Assembly: GCF_003574675.1 (NCBI RefSeq)
Contig: NZ_QOAZ01000020.1
Span: 1 to 64,000 of the forward strand
DNA length: 64,000 nt
From: Azohydromonas sediminis
Lineage (GTDB): Bacteria; Pseudomonadota; Gammaproteobacteria; Burkholderiales; Burkholderiaceae_C
Direction: 5' to 3'
Shown: piece by piece, positions 23,099 to 32,458 of the stretch
Position numbering within the stretch: position 1 is the stretch's first letter
Layout: every line of letters starts with the position of its first letter
Notes under the pieces: generated by a model
Told to the model about the DNA's origin: nothing
The model's database searches: none
Seen by the model: only the letters and a program-made list of their open reading frames with translations
Translations under genes and position numbers: made by a program

Positions 23099-23884
23099 AT
23101 GCTGTACCTGCTGTCCCCCGCGAAGACGCTCGACTACGACACGCCCACGCCGCCCGAGGTGCTCGCGCGCGCGACCAAGCCGCAGTTCGTCGCGCGCTCG
23201 GCGGCGCTGATCGACGTGCTGAAGACGAAGACGCCGGCCGAGATCGCGTCGCTGATGTCGCTGTCGGACGCGCTCGCGCAGCTCAACGTCGCGCGCTACG
23301 CCGCGTGGCGCAAGACCTTCACGCCGAAGAACAGCAAGCCGGCGGTGCTCGCGTTCGCCGGCGACGTCTACGACGGACTCGACGCGAAGACGCTGACGCT
23401 GGCCGACCTCGAATGGGCGCAGGACCACCTCGTGATCCTGTCGGGGCTGTACGGTGCGCTGCGCCCGCTCGACCTGATGCAGCCGTACCGCCTCGAGATG
23501 GGCACCAAGCTGCACACCGACGCTGCCGAGGATCTGTACGGCTTCTGGGGCGACACGCTGGCCGAGCACCTGAACCGGCGTCTGAAGGACGACCCGGCGC
23601 CGGTCGTCGTCAATCTCGCGTCGCAGGAGTACGCGAAGGCCGCGCTGCGCCCGGCGCTGAAGGCGCGTGTCGTCGACTGCGTGTTCGAGGACTGGAAGGG
23701 CGGGCAGTACAAGGTGATCAGCTTCTTCGCCAAGCGCGCGCGCGGCGCGATGGCGCGCTACGCGATCACGCACCGCATCGACACGCCGGCCGCGCTCGCG
23801 GGTTTCGACGGCGACGGCTACGCGTTCGACGCGAAGGTCTCGACGCCCGAGCGCCTCGTGTTCCGCCGCCGCGTCGCCGATTGA
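23099..23884 (+). CDS. yaaA: YaaA family protein (peroxide stress)
   Basis: A 261-residue YaaA/UPF0246 protein. In E. coli YaaA lowers free iron and limits oxidative damage; the fold binds DNA in vitro, but the mechanism is uncertain. Family markers are the N-terminal LYLLSPAKTLDYDTP, the AWRKTFTPKNSKPAVLAFAGDVYDGL segment, SGLYGALRPLDLMQPYRLEM and the terminal RRRVAD. It starts three bases after the hydrolase stop, so the two are cotranscribed. Confidence 0.95.
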   Translation: MLYLLSPAKTLDYDTPTPPEVLARATKPQFVARSAALIDVLKTKTPAEIASLMSLSDALAQLNVARYAAWRKTFTPKNSKPAVLAFAGDVYDGLDAKTLTLADLEWAQDHLVILSGLYGALRPLDLMQPYRLEMGTKLHTDAAEDLYGFWGDTLAEHLNRRLKDDPAPVVVNLASQEYAKAALRPALKARVVDCVFEDWKGGQYKVISFFAKRARGAMARYAITHRIDTPAALAGFDGDGYAFDAKVSTPERLVFRRRVAD

Positions 23885-23964
23885 ACGTCGCCGCGCGGGT
23901 GCATCGCGGCCCGTGCAGCGTTGAGGGGGGTCGCCCCAAGGGCGCTGCATAGAATGCCCGCAAC

Positions 23965-25113
23965 GTGAGTTCCAACGACGCCTCGCCCGAGCCGGCCGCG
24001 CCCGTGCCGCCCGCCGACCCGCCCGGTGCGTCGCCCGCGGCGGCGCCAGCGGCCGCACGGCCGGCACCCGGCGTGCCGCGCGCGCTGTGGATCGCCGCGG
24101 CCGCCGCGCTGCTGCTCGGTGCCGGCGGCGCCTACCTCGGCTGGAGCGCGCAGCATCGCGTCGGGCTGCTCGAGCAGGAGCTCGTGCGCCGCCAGCAGGC
24201 TACCGAGACCGCGGTCACCGAGGCGCGCGTGCTCGCCAACGAGGCGCAGGACGCCGCGCGCGACGCCGCTGCGCGCGTCGCGCTGCTCGACGCGCGCGTG
24301 TCGGAGGCGGCGCTGCAGCGCTCGCAGGTCGAGCAGCTGCTGCAGTCGCTGGCGCGCTCGCGCGACGACAAGGTCGTCGCCGACGTCGACTCGGCGCTGC
24401 GGCTGGCGATGCGCCACGCGACGCTGCTGGGCAGCACCGAGCCGGTGGTGGTGGCGCTGCGCCAGGCCGACGAGCGGCTCGCGCAGCTCGACTCGGCGCG
24501 CGTGCAGCGCGTGCGCACGGCGCTGGCGCGCGACCTGCAGCGCTTGGGCGCCGTGCGCACGCCCGACATCGCGACGCTGGCCGCGCGCGTCGACGAGGTG
24601 CTGCGCCAGGTCGACGAGCTGCCGCTGGTCGCGCTCGTCGAGCCACGCCGCGCGCCGGCCGTCACGCCGCGGGCCGAGCCGGCCGCGCCCGCCGCAGCGG
24701 CCGCGTCGGCGCCCGACGCACCGGCTTCCGCAGCCGGCTGGCTCGAGCGGGTGCCGGCCGTCGCGCGCGACGTCGCGCTGCGCGTGTGGGCCGAGGCCAA
24801 GTCGGTGCTGCGCATCACGCGCATCGAAGACCCCGGTGCGATGCTGCTGACGCCCGAGCAGGCCTACTTCGTGCGCGAGACGCTCAAGCTGCGCCTGCTT
24901 AGCGCACGGCTGGCGCTGCTGGCGCGCCAGTTCGACCTCGCGCAGACCGACCTGCACGCCGCCGCGGCGATGATCGAGCGGCAGTTCGACCCGCAGTCGC
25001 GGCGCGTGCAGGTCGCGCGCGACACGCTGCGCCAGGCCGAGCAGCAGGCGCGCGAGGTCGAGCTGCCGCGCCCCGACGAGACGCTGGCCGCGCTCGCGGC
25101 CCTGCTGCGCTGA
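23965..25113 (+). CDS. hemX: HemX-like membrane protein
   Basis: A 382-residue inner-membrane protein named after its place in hem operons. It has an Ala/Pro-rich cytoplasmic N-terminus, one membrane helix (about residues 40-57) and a long periplasmic coiled-coil region. Although often annotated as uroporphyrinogen-III C-methyltransferase, it shows no SAM-binding motif; the annotation comes from old operon naming and an assembly or scaffolding role in haem synthesis is more likely. It starts with GTG and its stop is adjacent to and overlaps hemY by one base. hemC and hemD, usually upstream, are absent. Confidence 0.82.
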   Translation: MSSNDASPEPAAPVPPADPPGASPAAAPAAARPAPGVPRALWIAAAAALLLGAGGAYLGWSAQHRVGLLEQELVRRQQATETAVTEARVLANEAQDAARDAAARVALLDARVSEAALQRSQVEQLLQSLARSRDDKVVADVDSALRLAMRHATLLGSTEPVVVALRQADERLAQLDSARVQRVRTALARDLQRLGAVRTPDIATLAARVDEVLRQVDELPLVALVEPRRAPAVTPRAEPAAPAAAAASAPDAPASAAGWLERVPAVARDVALRVWAEAKSVLRITRIEDPGAMLLTPEQAYFVRETLKLRLLSARLALLARQFDLAQTDLHAAAAMIERQFDPQSRRVQVARDTLRQAEQQAREVELPRPDETLAALAALLR

Positions 25114-26357
25114 TGCGCGCCGTCGTCTGGCTGGTGCTGCTGTTCACCGCGGCCGTGGTGGCCGCGCTGCTGCTCGGGCGCAACGACGGCCTGGTGAGCC
25201 TGTACTGGGACGGCTGGCGGCTCGAGATGTCGCTGAACCTGTTCGTGTTCTCGCTGCTGGCCTTCGTCGTGCTGCTGGTGACGGTGCTGCAGGCGGTGAG
25301 CTCGCTCGTGAGCCTGCCCGCGCGCGCGCGCGAGTGGCGCGCGCTGCGCCACGAGCGCGCCGCGCAGGCCGCGCTGCGCGAGGCGCTGGCCGAGCTGTTC
25401 GCCGCGCGCTACACGCGCGCGCACAAGGCCGCGCAGAAGGCGCTGGCGATCGACCTCGCGCGTCCGCGCGGCGAGCCCGACCACGACCTGCAGGTGCTCG
25501 CACACCTGCTGTCGGCGATCAGCCTGCACCGCCTGCAGGACCGGCGCCAGCGCGACGAACAGATGCAGCGCGCGCGCGCGCTGCGCCGCGCCGGTGCCGC
25601 GCGCGCGGCCGACGACGGCGCGCAGCTGCTGGCCGCCGAGTGGGCCGTCGAGGACCTCGATGCGCCGCGCGCGCTCGAGCTGCTCGGCGAGTTGCCCGCC
25701 GGCGTCGCGCGGCGCACGCAGGCGCTGCGGCTGCGGCTGCAGGCGCAGCGCCTGGCCGGGCAGTCGCTCGAGGCGCTGCGCACCGCGCGCCTGCTGGCCA
25801 AGCACCAGGGCTTCTCGACGCTGGCCGCGCGCGGGCTGCTGCGCTCGCTGGCGCTGATGGCGCTCGACGACACGCACGACGTCGACCAGGTGCAGCGCGT
25901 GTGGCAGCAGCTCGACAGCGCCGACCAGCAGGACGCCTACGTCGCCGCGCGCGCCGCGCGCCGCGCGGCGGCATTCGACGACGCGGCGCTCGCGCGCAGC
26001 TGGCTGCGCCCGCTGTGGGAGCGGCTCGGCGAGCTCGGCGCCGACGAGCGCGAGCAGGTGGCGCTGGCGCTGCTGCACGCCGTCGACGGCATCGGCACCG
26101 ACTGGCTGCCGCGGCTGGAGGCGGCGCTGGGCGCGCACGCGCAGGAGCCGGCTGTCGTCGCGGCGGTGGGCGTCGCGTTCGCCGAGCGGCAACTGTGGGG
26201 CAAGGCGCGCGCGCCGCTCGAGCAGGCCGCGCGTGCGCCGGGGCTCGACGCCGTCGCGCGGCGGCGGGCCTGGCGCGCGCTCGCGCGCGTGGCCCGCGCG
26301 CAGGGGGACGAGGATCGCGCGGCCGCGTGCGACGCCGCCGCGGCGGCCATCGACTGA
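25113..26357 (+). CDS. hemY: HemY-like tetratricopeptide membrane protein
   Basis: A 414-residue protein with two N-terminal membrane helices (about residues 1-24 and 38-62) and a helical-repeat (TPR-like) region that projects into the cytoplasm or periplasm. The proteobacterial HemY features are visible: an early VSLYWDGWRLEMSLN segment, and the WRALRHERAAQAALREAL region. It is thought to support the late steps of haem synthesis; it is unrelated to the protoporphyrinogen oxidase also called HemY. It forms a two-gene unit with hemX, and tRNA-Arg follows. Confidence 0.85.
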   Translation: MRAVVWLVLLFTAAVVAALLLGRNDGLVSLYWDGWRLEMSLNLFVFSLLAFVVLLVTVLQAVSSLVSLPARAREWRALRHERAAQAALREALAELFAARYTRAHKAAQKALAIDLARPRGEPDHDLQVLAHLLSAISLHRLQDRRQRDEQMQRARALRRAGAARAADDGAQLLAAEWAVEDLDAPRALELLGELPAGVARRTQALRLRLQAQRLAGQSLEALRTARLLAKHQGFSTLAARGLLRSLALMALDDTHDVDQVQRVWQQLDSADQQDAYVAARAARRAAAFDDAALARSWLRPLWERLGELGADEREQVALALLHAVDGIGTDWLPRLEAALGAHAQEPAVVAAVGVAFAERQLWGKARAPLEQAARAPGLDAVARRRAWRALARVARAQGDEDRAAACDAAAAAID

Positions 26358-26393
26358 ACGCGCTGATTCGGCGTGCTATACTGTGCGGCTTGA

Positions 26394-26470
26394 GCGGCTG
26401 TAGCTCAGTTGGATAGAGTACTTGGCTACGAACCAAGGGGTCGTGGGTTCGAATCCTGCCAGCCGCGCCA
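26394..26470 (+). tRNA. tRNA-Arg (anticodon ACG)
   Basis: A complete cloverleaf: acceptor GCGGCTG with CAGCCGC, D-arm AGCTCAGTTGGATAGAGT, anticodon stem CTTGG/CCAAG around CTACGAA (ACG), T-arm GTGGGTTCGAATCC, encoded CCA. A TATACT -10 box lies just upstream, near 26377. Confidence 0.97.
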
Positions 26471-26479
26471 GACGATGAA

Positions 26480-26512
26480 CGGGCCGCACCTGTGAAGGTG
26501 CGGCCCGTTTGC
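26480..26512 (+). terminator. Rho-independent terminator after tRNA-Arg
   Basis: A 10-bp stem GGGCCGCACC/GGTGCGGCCC around TGTGAA, followed by GTTTGCTTT. It lies between the tRNA and the convergent aminotransferase gene and may serve both directions. Confidence 0.85.
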
Positions 26513-26541
26513 TTTGGGGCGGCGCGTCGTCGCTCGGCCGA

Positions 26542-27696
26542 TCAGGCCGCCTTGCGCGGCGCGCGCGCCGCAAGCGCCTGCGTAAGCGCCGCCTCGAGGT
26601 AGCCCACCGTGCGGTCGACGTGCATCAGCTTGTCGAGACCGAACAAGCCGATGCGGAAGGTGCGGAAGTCCGGCCCCTCGTCGCACTGCAGCGGCACGCC
26701 GGCGGCGGTCTGCAGGCCGAGCGCGACGAAGGCCTTCGCGCTGGCGAGGTCGGGGTCGTCGGTATAGCTGACGACGACGCCCGGTGCCTGGAAGCCGGCG
26801 GCGGCGACGCTGCGCAAACCGTGCCCCTCGAGCAGCGCGCGCACGCGCTGGCCGAGCTCGATCTGCCGCGCGCGCAGCAGCTCGAAGCCCAGCGCCTTGG
26901 TCTCGGCCATCGCGTCGCGCGTGCGCGCGAGCGCGTCGGTGGGCATCGTCGTGTGGTAGCCGAAGCTGCCGGCCTTGTAGGTGTCCATCATCGCGAGCCA
27001 CTTCTTCAGGTCGCACGCGAAGCTGGTGCTGGTGGTGTCCTCGATGGCCGCGCGCGCGCGCTCCGACAGCATCACGAACGCGCAGCCCGGCGAGCCGGTC
27101 CAGCCCTTCTGCGGCGCGCTGACGAGCAGGTCGACGCCGGTGGCGCGCATGTCGACCCACATCGCGCCCGAGGCGATGCAGTCGAGCACGAACAGGCCGC
27201 CCACTTCGTGCGTGGCGTCGGCCACCGCGCGCAGGTAGGCGTCGGGCAGGATCATCCCGGCGGCGGTCTCGACGTGCGGCGCGAACACCATCGCCGGGCG
27301 CTCGCGGCGGATCGTGGCGACCACCTCGTCGAGCGGCGCGGGCGCCCACGGCGCCTGCGCGCCGGGCTCGGTGCGGCGTGCCTTGAGGACGATCTCGCGC
27401 GACGGGATGCGCCCCATCTCGAAGATCTGCGTCCAGCGGTAGCTGAACCAGCCGTTGCGGATCACGAGGCAGGTCTTGCCGGTGGCGAACTGGCGCGCCA
27501 CCGCCTCCATGCCGAAGGTGCCGCTGCCGGGGATCACCGCGGTGGCGTGCGCGCCGTAGACCTCCTCGAGGATCGCGGCGATGTCGCGCATCACGCCGCC
27601 GAACTTGCGCGACATGTGGTTCAGCGCGCGATCGGTGTAGACGACCGAGTATTCGAGCAGGCCGTCGGGGTCGACGTCGGGCAGCAGGCCGGGCAT
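26542..27696 (-). CDS. Class V PLP-dependent aminotransferase
   Basis: A 384-residue fold-type I aminotransferase of the alanine-glyoxylate/serine-pyruvate/2-aminoethylphosphonate group. The PLP-binding lysine lies in SAPQKGWTG (about residue 190), with the GSGTFGMEAVARQF phosphate-binding turn near residue 60 and DCIASGA near 165. The exact amino donor cannot be told from sequence. I chose the ATG at 27696 because family members start near LLPDVDPDGLLEYSVVYTDR; an ATG at 27777 adds an arginine-rich tail with no counterpart. No phosphonate or glyoxylate genes lie nearby. Confidence 0.88.
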   Translation of the reverse strand: MPGLLPDVDPDGLLEYSVVYTDRALNHMSRKFGGVMRDIAAILEEVYGAHATAVIPGSGTFGMEAVARQFATGKTCLVIRNGWFSYRWTQIFEMGRIPSREIVLKARRTEPGAQAPWAPAPLDEVVATIRRERPAMVFAPHVETAAGMILPDAYLRAVADATHEVGGLFVLDCIASGAMWVDMRATGVDLLVSAPQKGWTGSPGCAFVMLSERARAAIEDTTSTSFACDLKKWLAMMDTYKAGSFGYHTTMPTDALARTRDAMAETKALGFELLRARQIELGQRVRALLEGHGLRSVAAAGFQAPGVVVSYTDDPDLASAKAFVALGLQTAAGVPLQCDEGPDFRTFRIGLFGLDKLMHVDRTVGYLEAALTQALAARAPRKAA

Positions 27697-27815
27697 GGCG
27701 GTCTCCGTGGCGGGCAAGTCGGCAACAGCCCGGCAGGTTAACACCCGGCGCGCCGGCGCGGGGCCGGCCACGGCCACAGGCCCCCGCGACGCAGGGGCCT
27801 CGCCGGCGGGGCGCG

Positions 27816-29234
27816 TCAGGAGCGCTTCATCAGCTTGAGCATCTTGTGCGCCAGCGGCCGGTACGGCGGCAGGAACAGCGACATCGCGTTGACCTTGGCC
27901 TGCCAGACGACGGGCTTGAGCTTGCTGAAGGTCTCGAAGCCCCAGCGGCCGTGGTAGTGGCCCATGCCCGAGTGGCCGACGCCGCCGAACGGCAGCTCGT
28001 ATTGCGCGACGTGCAGCAGCGTGTCGTTGACGGTGACGCCGCCGGCGTGCGTGCGCTCGAGCGCGCGCTGCGTGCGCTGGCGGTCGTCGTCGAACCAGTA
28101 CAGCGCGAGCGGGCGCGGGCCGGCGTTGACGTGCGCGATCGCGTCGTCGACGCCGTCGTACGGCAGCACGGGCAGCAGCGGGCCGAAGATCTCGTCGGTG
28201 GCCAGCGCGTTATTAGGCGGCACGTCGAACACGAGCTGCGGCGCGAGCCGGTGGCCGGCGTCGTCGCGCTGCACGCCGGCAAACAGCGGCTCGGCGCGCG
28301 CGCCACGCGCCAGCGCGTCGTCGAGCGCCGCCGTCAGCCGCCGGTACTGGCGCGCATCGACGACGCTGCAGTAGTGCACATCGGCCAGGCCCTGCGGGTA
28401 CAGCCTGCGCGCGCAGGCGCGCGCCGCCTCGACGAAGGCGTCGATCTCGCCGCGCGGCAGCAGCACGTAGTCGGGCGCGATGCAGGTCTGGCCGGCGTTG
28501 ATCAGCTTGCCCACCAGGATGCGCTCGACGGCCTTCGCGAGCGGGTAGCCGGGCGCGACGACGGTGGGCGACTTGCCGCCGAGTTCGAGCGTGACCGGCG
28601 TCAGGTTGGCCGCGGCGGCGGCCATCACCTTGCGCCCGACCGACGTCGAGCCGGTGAACAGCAGGTGGTCGAACGGCAGCGCGGCGAACTGCGCGGCCAC
28701 CTGCGCGTCGCCGGTGACGACGTCGACCTCGTCGGGCTTGAACGCCTTGGCGCACAGTGTGGCGAACAGCGCGCTGAAACGCGGCGTGTATTCGCTCATC
28801 TTGACCAGCACGCGGTTGCCCGCGGCGATCGCGGCGGCCATTGGCGCGACGGCGAGGAACAGCGGGTAGTTCCACGGCACGATGATGCCGACGACCCCCA
28901 GCGGCTGCGGCAGCACCTGCGCGCCGGCCGGCAGGAACCACTTGGCCACCGGTGCGCGCTGCGGCTTCATCCAGCCGCGGCCCTCGCGCAGCGCGACCTT
29001 GACTTCCTCGAGGCTGGGCCAGACCTCGGCGAGGTCGGTCTCGAAGCGCGGGCGGCCGCCGAAGTCGGCATCGATGGCCTGCGCGATCTCGGGTTCGTGC
29101 GCCGTCAGCAGTTTCTGCAGCCGGCGCAGGCGGTCGGCACGCACCGCCCACGCGGGGTAGGGCTCGGCAGCGAACGCGGTGCGCTGCGCCTCGAGGCGTT
29201 GCGCGAGGGCGGTGGGGGCGTCGGGCATCTTCAT
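27816..29234 (-). CDS. Aldehyde dehydrogenase, coniferyl-aldehyde type
   Basis: An NAD(P)-dependent aldehyde dehydrogenase of about 472 residues, most like coniferyl aldehyde dehydrogenases. The WNYPLFLAVAPM region, the TGSTSVGRKVM cofactor loop, the general-base segment VTLELGGKSP and the catalytic Cys in NAGQTCIAPDYVLLPR are intact. The C-terminal hydrophobic helix (LFLPPYRPLAHKMLKLM) is typical of this class and may touch the membrane. I chose the ATG at 29234; one at 29318 would add a proline-rich tail. It diverges from paaI across a PaaR-type operator, so it may be regulated with aromatic catabolism. Confidence 0.87.
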   Translation of the reverse strand: MKMPDAPTALAQRLEAQRTAFAAEPYPAWAVRADRLRRLQKLLTAHEPEIAQAIDADFGGRPRFETDLAEVWPSLEEVKVALREGRGWMKPQRAPVAKWFLPAGAQVLPQPLGVVGIIVPWNYPLFLAVAPMAAAIAAGNRVLVKMSEYTPRFSALFATLCAKAFKPDEVDVVTGDAQVAAQFAALPFDHLLFTGSTSVGRKVMAAAAANLTPVTLELGGKSPTVVAPGYPLAKAVERILVGKLINAGQTCIAPDYVLLPRGEIDAFVEAARACARRLYPQGLADVHYCSVVDARQYRRLTAALDDALARGARAEPLFAGVQRDDAGHRLAPQLVFDVPPNNALATDEIFGPLLPVLPYDGVDDAIAHVNAGPRPLALYWFDDDRQRTQRALERTHAGGVTVNDTLLHVAQYELPFGGVGHSGMGHYHGRWGFETFSKLKPVVWQAKVNAMSLFLPPYRPLAHKMLKLMKRS

Positions 29235-29361
29235 GCGGGCATCGTAGTCGGCGGCGCCGGCCTCGGGTGGAGGCGCGGCTCCAGACCGCGGCGGTGGTGG
29301 TTGGGTCAGGGTTTTCATGGGTATGCGTGACTTGAGTCAAGGGGCGGCGCCCGTTAATATT

Positions 29362-29377
29362 GACCGACCGGTTGGTC
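29362..29377. promoter_or_regulatory. PaaR-type operator
   Basis: GACCGACCGGTTGGTC is a near-perfect 16-bp palindrome (one mismatched pair) of the ACCGACCGGTCGGT type known for TetR-family PaaR repressors in betaproteobacteria. It lies between the divergent aldehyde dehydrogenase and paaI, 78 bp before the paaI start, with TTGACC at its left edge as a possible -35. The paaR gene lies in the same cluster. Confidence 0.75.
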
Positions 29378-29455
29378 GAAAATAGCAGACCTGATCGCGG
29401 ATCGCCCGCGGCAGCCCCGGCTTGGCCGATCGCTCCTTCATTGCCCGAGGTTTCG

Positions 29456-29902
29456 ATGTCGCACCGCACCCCGCAGCAAATCGCCGACCACGTGCGCGAA
29501 GGCATGTTCGCCAACGACCGCGCGTCCAAGGCGCTCGGGATGCAGGTGCTCGAGGTGACGCCCGGGCGCGCGGTGCTGACGATGACGGTGCGCGAAGACA
29601 TGGTCAACGGGCACGACATCTGCCACGGCGGCCTGATCGCGACGCTCGCCGACTCGGCGTTCGCGTTCGCGTGCAACTCGTACAACGAGCTGACGGTGGC
29701 GTCGGGGTTCTCGATCGACCTGATCGCGCCGGCGCGCCTGGGCGACGTGCTGACCGCCACCTGCGTCGAGATTTCGAAGACCGGCCGCACCGGCGTCTAC
29801 GACACCGAGGTGCGCAACCAGCGCGGCGAGCGCATCGCGGTGTTCCGCGGCCGCTCGTACACCGCGAAGGGCCGCCCCGCGGTGCCCGAGGCCCAAGGCT
29901 GA
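29456..29902 (+). CDS. paaI: Phenylacetyl-CoA thioesterase PaaI
   Basis: A 148-residue hotdog-fold thioesterase that releases CoA from dead-end ring-hydroxylated phenylacetyl-CoA products and so protects the CoA pool. The motif GHDICHGGLIATLADSAFAFACNS (from about residue 50), which holds the catalytic Asp, is characteristic. The start ATG follows a GAGG-like ribosome site. First gene of the paa cluster after the PaaR-type operator; paaK follows 58 bp on. Confidence 0.93.
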   Translation: MSHRTPQQIADHVREGMFANDRASKALGMQVLEVTPGRAVLTMTVREDMVNGHDICHGGLIATLADSAFAFACNSYNELTVASGFSIDLIAPARLGDVLTATCVEISKTGRTGVYDTEVRNQRGERIAVFRGRSYTAKGRPAVPEAQG

Positions 29903-29960
29903 TCCGCCGTCGACCGACCGCCGTCGACACCGAACACGAAGAAGGCAGGAGACACCCCCG

Positions 29961-31283
29961 ATGCCCGTCAAGCATCCCGCCCCCGGCGATCTCGAACCGA
30001 TCGAGACCGCCAGCCGCGACGAACTGGCCGCTGTGCAACTGCGCCGCCTGCAGCAGACGCTGGTGCACGCCTACGAGAACGTGCCGCACTACCGCGCCGC
30101 GTTCGACGCGAAGGGCGTGCACCCGTCGGACTGCAAGTCGCTCGCCGACCTGGCCAAGTTCCCGTTCACGACGAAGAAGGACCTGCGCGACAACTACCCG
30201 TTCGGCATGTTCGCGGTGCCGCGCGAGCGCGTCGTGCGCATCCACGCGAGCAGCGGGACGACCGGCAAGCCGACCGTGGTCGGCTACACGCAGGCCGACA
30301 TCGACACCTGGGCGAATCTGGTCGCGCGCAGCATCCGCGCGTCGGGCGGGCGGCCGGGCGACATCGTGCACGTGGCCTACGGCTACGGCCTGTTCACCGG
30401 GGGGCTCGGCGCGCACTACGGCGCCGAACGGCTGGGCTGTACCGTGATCCCCATGTCGGGCGGCCAGACCGAGAAGCAGGTCCAGCTGATCACCGACTTC
30501 CGGCCCGACATCATCATGGTCACGCCGAGCTACATGCAGGTGATCATCGAGGAGATGGAGCGCCAGGGGCTTGACCCGCGCGCCAGTTCGCTGAAGGTCG
30601 GCATCTTCGGCGCCGAGCCGTGGACCGAGGCGATGCGCCACGACATCGAGGTGCGCGCCGGCATCGACGCGGTCGACATCTACGGGCTGTCCGAAGTGAT
30701 GGGTCCGGGCGTGGCCAACGAGTGCATCGAGGCGAAGGACGGCCCGGTGATCTGGGAAGACCACTTCTACCCCGAGATCATCGACCCCGACACCGGCGAG
30801 GTGCTGCCCTACGATCCAGCCAAGGGAACCGAGGAGGGCGAACTCGTCTTCACGACGCTGACGAAGGAAGCGCTGCCGGTGATCCGCTACCGCACGCGCG
30901 ACCTCACGCGCCTGTTGCCGCCGACCGCGCGCAGCATGCGCCGCATGGGCAAGATCGTCGGGCGCAGCGACGACATGCTGATCATCCGCGGTGTCAACGT
31001 GTTCCCGACGCAGATCGAGGAGATCGTGCTGCAGCACGGCGCGCTGTCGGGGCAGTACCAGCTCGTCGTCACGCGCAGCGGCCACCTCGACGAGCTGCAG
31101 GTGCTCGTCGAGCTGCTGCCGCAGTACGCCAACGCCGAGCGCGACGCGATCGCGCACGAACTGCAGCACCGCATCAAGAACCTGATCGGCGTCAGCACGA
31201 CGGTCAGCGTCGGCGCCCCCGAGTCGATCGAGCGCACGCTCGTCGGCAAGGCGCGCCGGGTCATCGACAAGCGACCCCGTTGA
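29961..31283 (+). CDS. paaK: Phenylacetate-CoA ligase
   Basis: Activates phenylacetate to phenylacetyl-CoA with ATP, the first step of aerobic phenylacetate breakdown. The 440-residue enzyme has the AMP-binding motif [14 protein letters not shown] (about residue 95), the [15 protein letters not shown] segment (about 236) and the YRTRDLTRL hinge (about 312) of the PaaK family. A ribosome site AGGAGA lies before the start. paaA follows 11 bp later. Confidence 0.96.
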   Translation: MPVKHPAPGDLEPIETASRDELAAVQLRRLQQTLVHAYENVPHYRAAFDAKGVHPSDCKSLADLAKFPFTTKKDLRDNYPFGMFAVPRERVVRIHASSGTTGKPTVVGYTQADIDTWANLVARSIRASGGRPGDIVHVAYGYGLFTGGLGAHYGAERLGCTVIPMSGGQTEKQVQLITDFRPDIIMVTPSYMQVIIEEMERQGLDPRASSLKVGIFGAEPWTEAMRHDIEVRAGIDAVDIYGLSEVMGPGVANECIEAKDGPVIWEDHFYPEIIDPDTGEVLPYDPAKGTEEGELVFTTLTKEALPVIRYRTRDLTRLLPPTARSMRRMGKIVGRSDDMLIIRGVNVFPTQIEEIVLQHGALSGQYQLVVTRSGHLDELQVLVELLPQYANAERDAIAHELQHRIKNLIGVSTTVSVGAPESIERTLVGKARRVIDKRPR

Positions 31284-31294
31284 AGGAGCGAAGG

Positions 31295-32299
31295 ATGTAC
31301 ACGCAGGCGATGGACGTCGAAGGCGCCGAGAAGGCCAAGCCGGTCACGACGCTCGAAGAGGCCGAACTGATGAAGCGCTTCGATGCGCGCATCGACGACG
31401 GCGGCTTCATCGAGGCCAAGGACTGGATGCCCGAGCACTACCGCAAGACGCTGGTGCGCCAGATCAGCCAGCACGCGCACAGCGAGATCGTCGGCATGCT
31501 GCCCGAGGGCAACTGGGTCACGCGCGCGCCGACGCTCAAGCGCAAGGCGATCCTGCTCGCCAAGATCCAGGACGAGGGCGGCCACGGCCTGTACCTGTAC
31601 GCCGCCGCGGAGACGCTGGGCACGAGCCGCGACCAGATGCTCGACGCGCTGCACAGCGGCCGCGCGAAGTACAGCAGCATCTTCAACTACCCGACGCTGA
31701 CCTGGGCGGATGTGGGCGTCATCGGCTGGCTCGTCGACGGCGCGGCGATCATGAACCAGGTGCCGCTGTGCCGCTGCAGCTATGCGCCCTATGCACGCGC
31801 GATGATCCGCATCTGCCGCGAGGAGAGCTTCCACCAGCGCCAGGGCTACGACGCGCTGCTCGTGATGATGCGCGACGGCACCGAGGCGCAGCGCGCGATG
31901 GTGCAGGACGCCGTCAACCGCTGGTGGTGGCCGAGCCTGATGATGTTCGGCCCGCCCGACGCCGAGAGCGTGCACAGCGCGCAGAGCATGCGCTGGGGCA
32001 TCAAGCGCATCAGCAACGACGACCTGCGGCAGAAGTTCGTCGACGCCACCGTGCCGCAGGCGCAGGTGCTCGGCGTCACGCTGCCCGACCCCGACCTGCG
32101 CTGGAACGAGGAGCGCGGCCACTGGGACTTCGGCGCCATCGACTGGGCCGAGTTCTGGCGCGTCGTCGGCGGCGACGGCCCGTGCAACAAGGAGCGCCTG
32201 GCCGCGCGCGTCAAGGCCTGGGACGACGGCGCGTGGGTGCGCGAGGCGGCACTCGCCCACGCCGCGAAGAAGGCCGCACGCGAGCGCAAGGCGGCATGA
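31295..32299 (+). CDS. paaA: Phenylacetyl-CoA epoxidase subunit A
   Basis: The 334-residue catalytic subunit of the multicomponent epoxidase that turns phenylacetyl-CoA into its 1,2-epoxide. The di-iron ligands are visible in [13 protein letters not shown] (about residue 90) and [13 protein letters not shown] (about 175), both carrying E..H pairs. The MPEHYRK and [21 protein letters not shown] segments are highly conserved in PaaA. It begins after a GGAGCGAAGG ribosome site. It is separated from paaB by 159 bp that hold a repetitive element, unusual for this tight operon. Confidence 0.97.
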   Translation: MYTQAMDVEGAEKAKPVTTLEEAELMKRFDARIDDGGFIEAKDWMPEHYRKTLVRQISQHAHSEIVGMLPEGNWVTRAPTLKRKAILLAKIQDEGGHGLYLYAAAETLGTSRDQMLDALHSGRAKYSSIFNYPTLTWADVGVIGWLVDGAAIMNQVPLCRCSYAPYARAMIRICREESFHQRQGYDALLVMMRDGTEAQRAMVQDAVNRWWWPSLMMFGPPDAESVHSAQSMRWGIKRISNDDLRQKFVDATVPQAQVLGVTLPDPDLRWNEERGHWDFGAIDWAEFWRVVGGDGPCNKERLAARVKAWDDGAWVREAALAHAAKKAARERKAA

Positions 32300-32306
32300 C
32301 ATGGAC

Positions 32307-32363
32307 CACCCCCGAAGCGCCTGCGGCGCTCCCCCTCGAGGGGGCGCCGCCTGCGGACCGGCC
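32307..32363. repeat. REP-like GC-rich palindrome between paaA and paaB
   Basis: The stretch contains the near-palindrome GGCGCTCCCCCTCGAGGGGG CGCC (with one unpaired T) within a context (CCCCCGAAGCGCC ... CTGCGGACCGGCC) familiar from scattered intergenic repeats of Burkholderiales. It fills the paaA-paaB gap. It may fold in the operon mRNA and affect its stability or the ratio of subunits. Confidence 0.65.
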
Positions 32364-32458
32364 GAGCCGGATCCGCGGCGGCCGCTTGATTGTTCGCTTT
32401 CGGACGTTTGGCGGCAAAGCTGCTGTGATCGCTGCGTCGTCGTAAAGGAGTCACTGCA

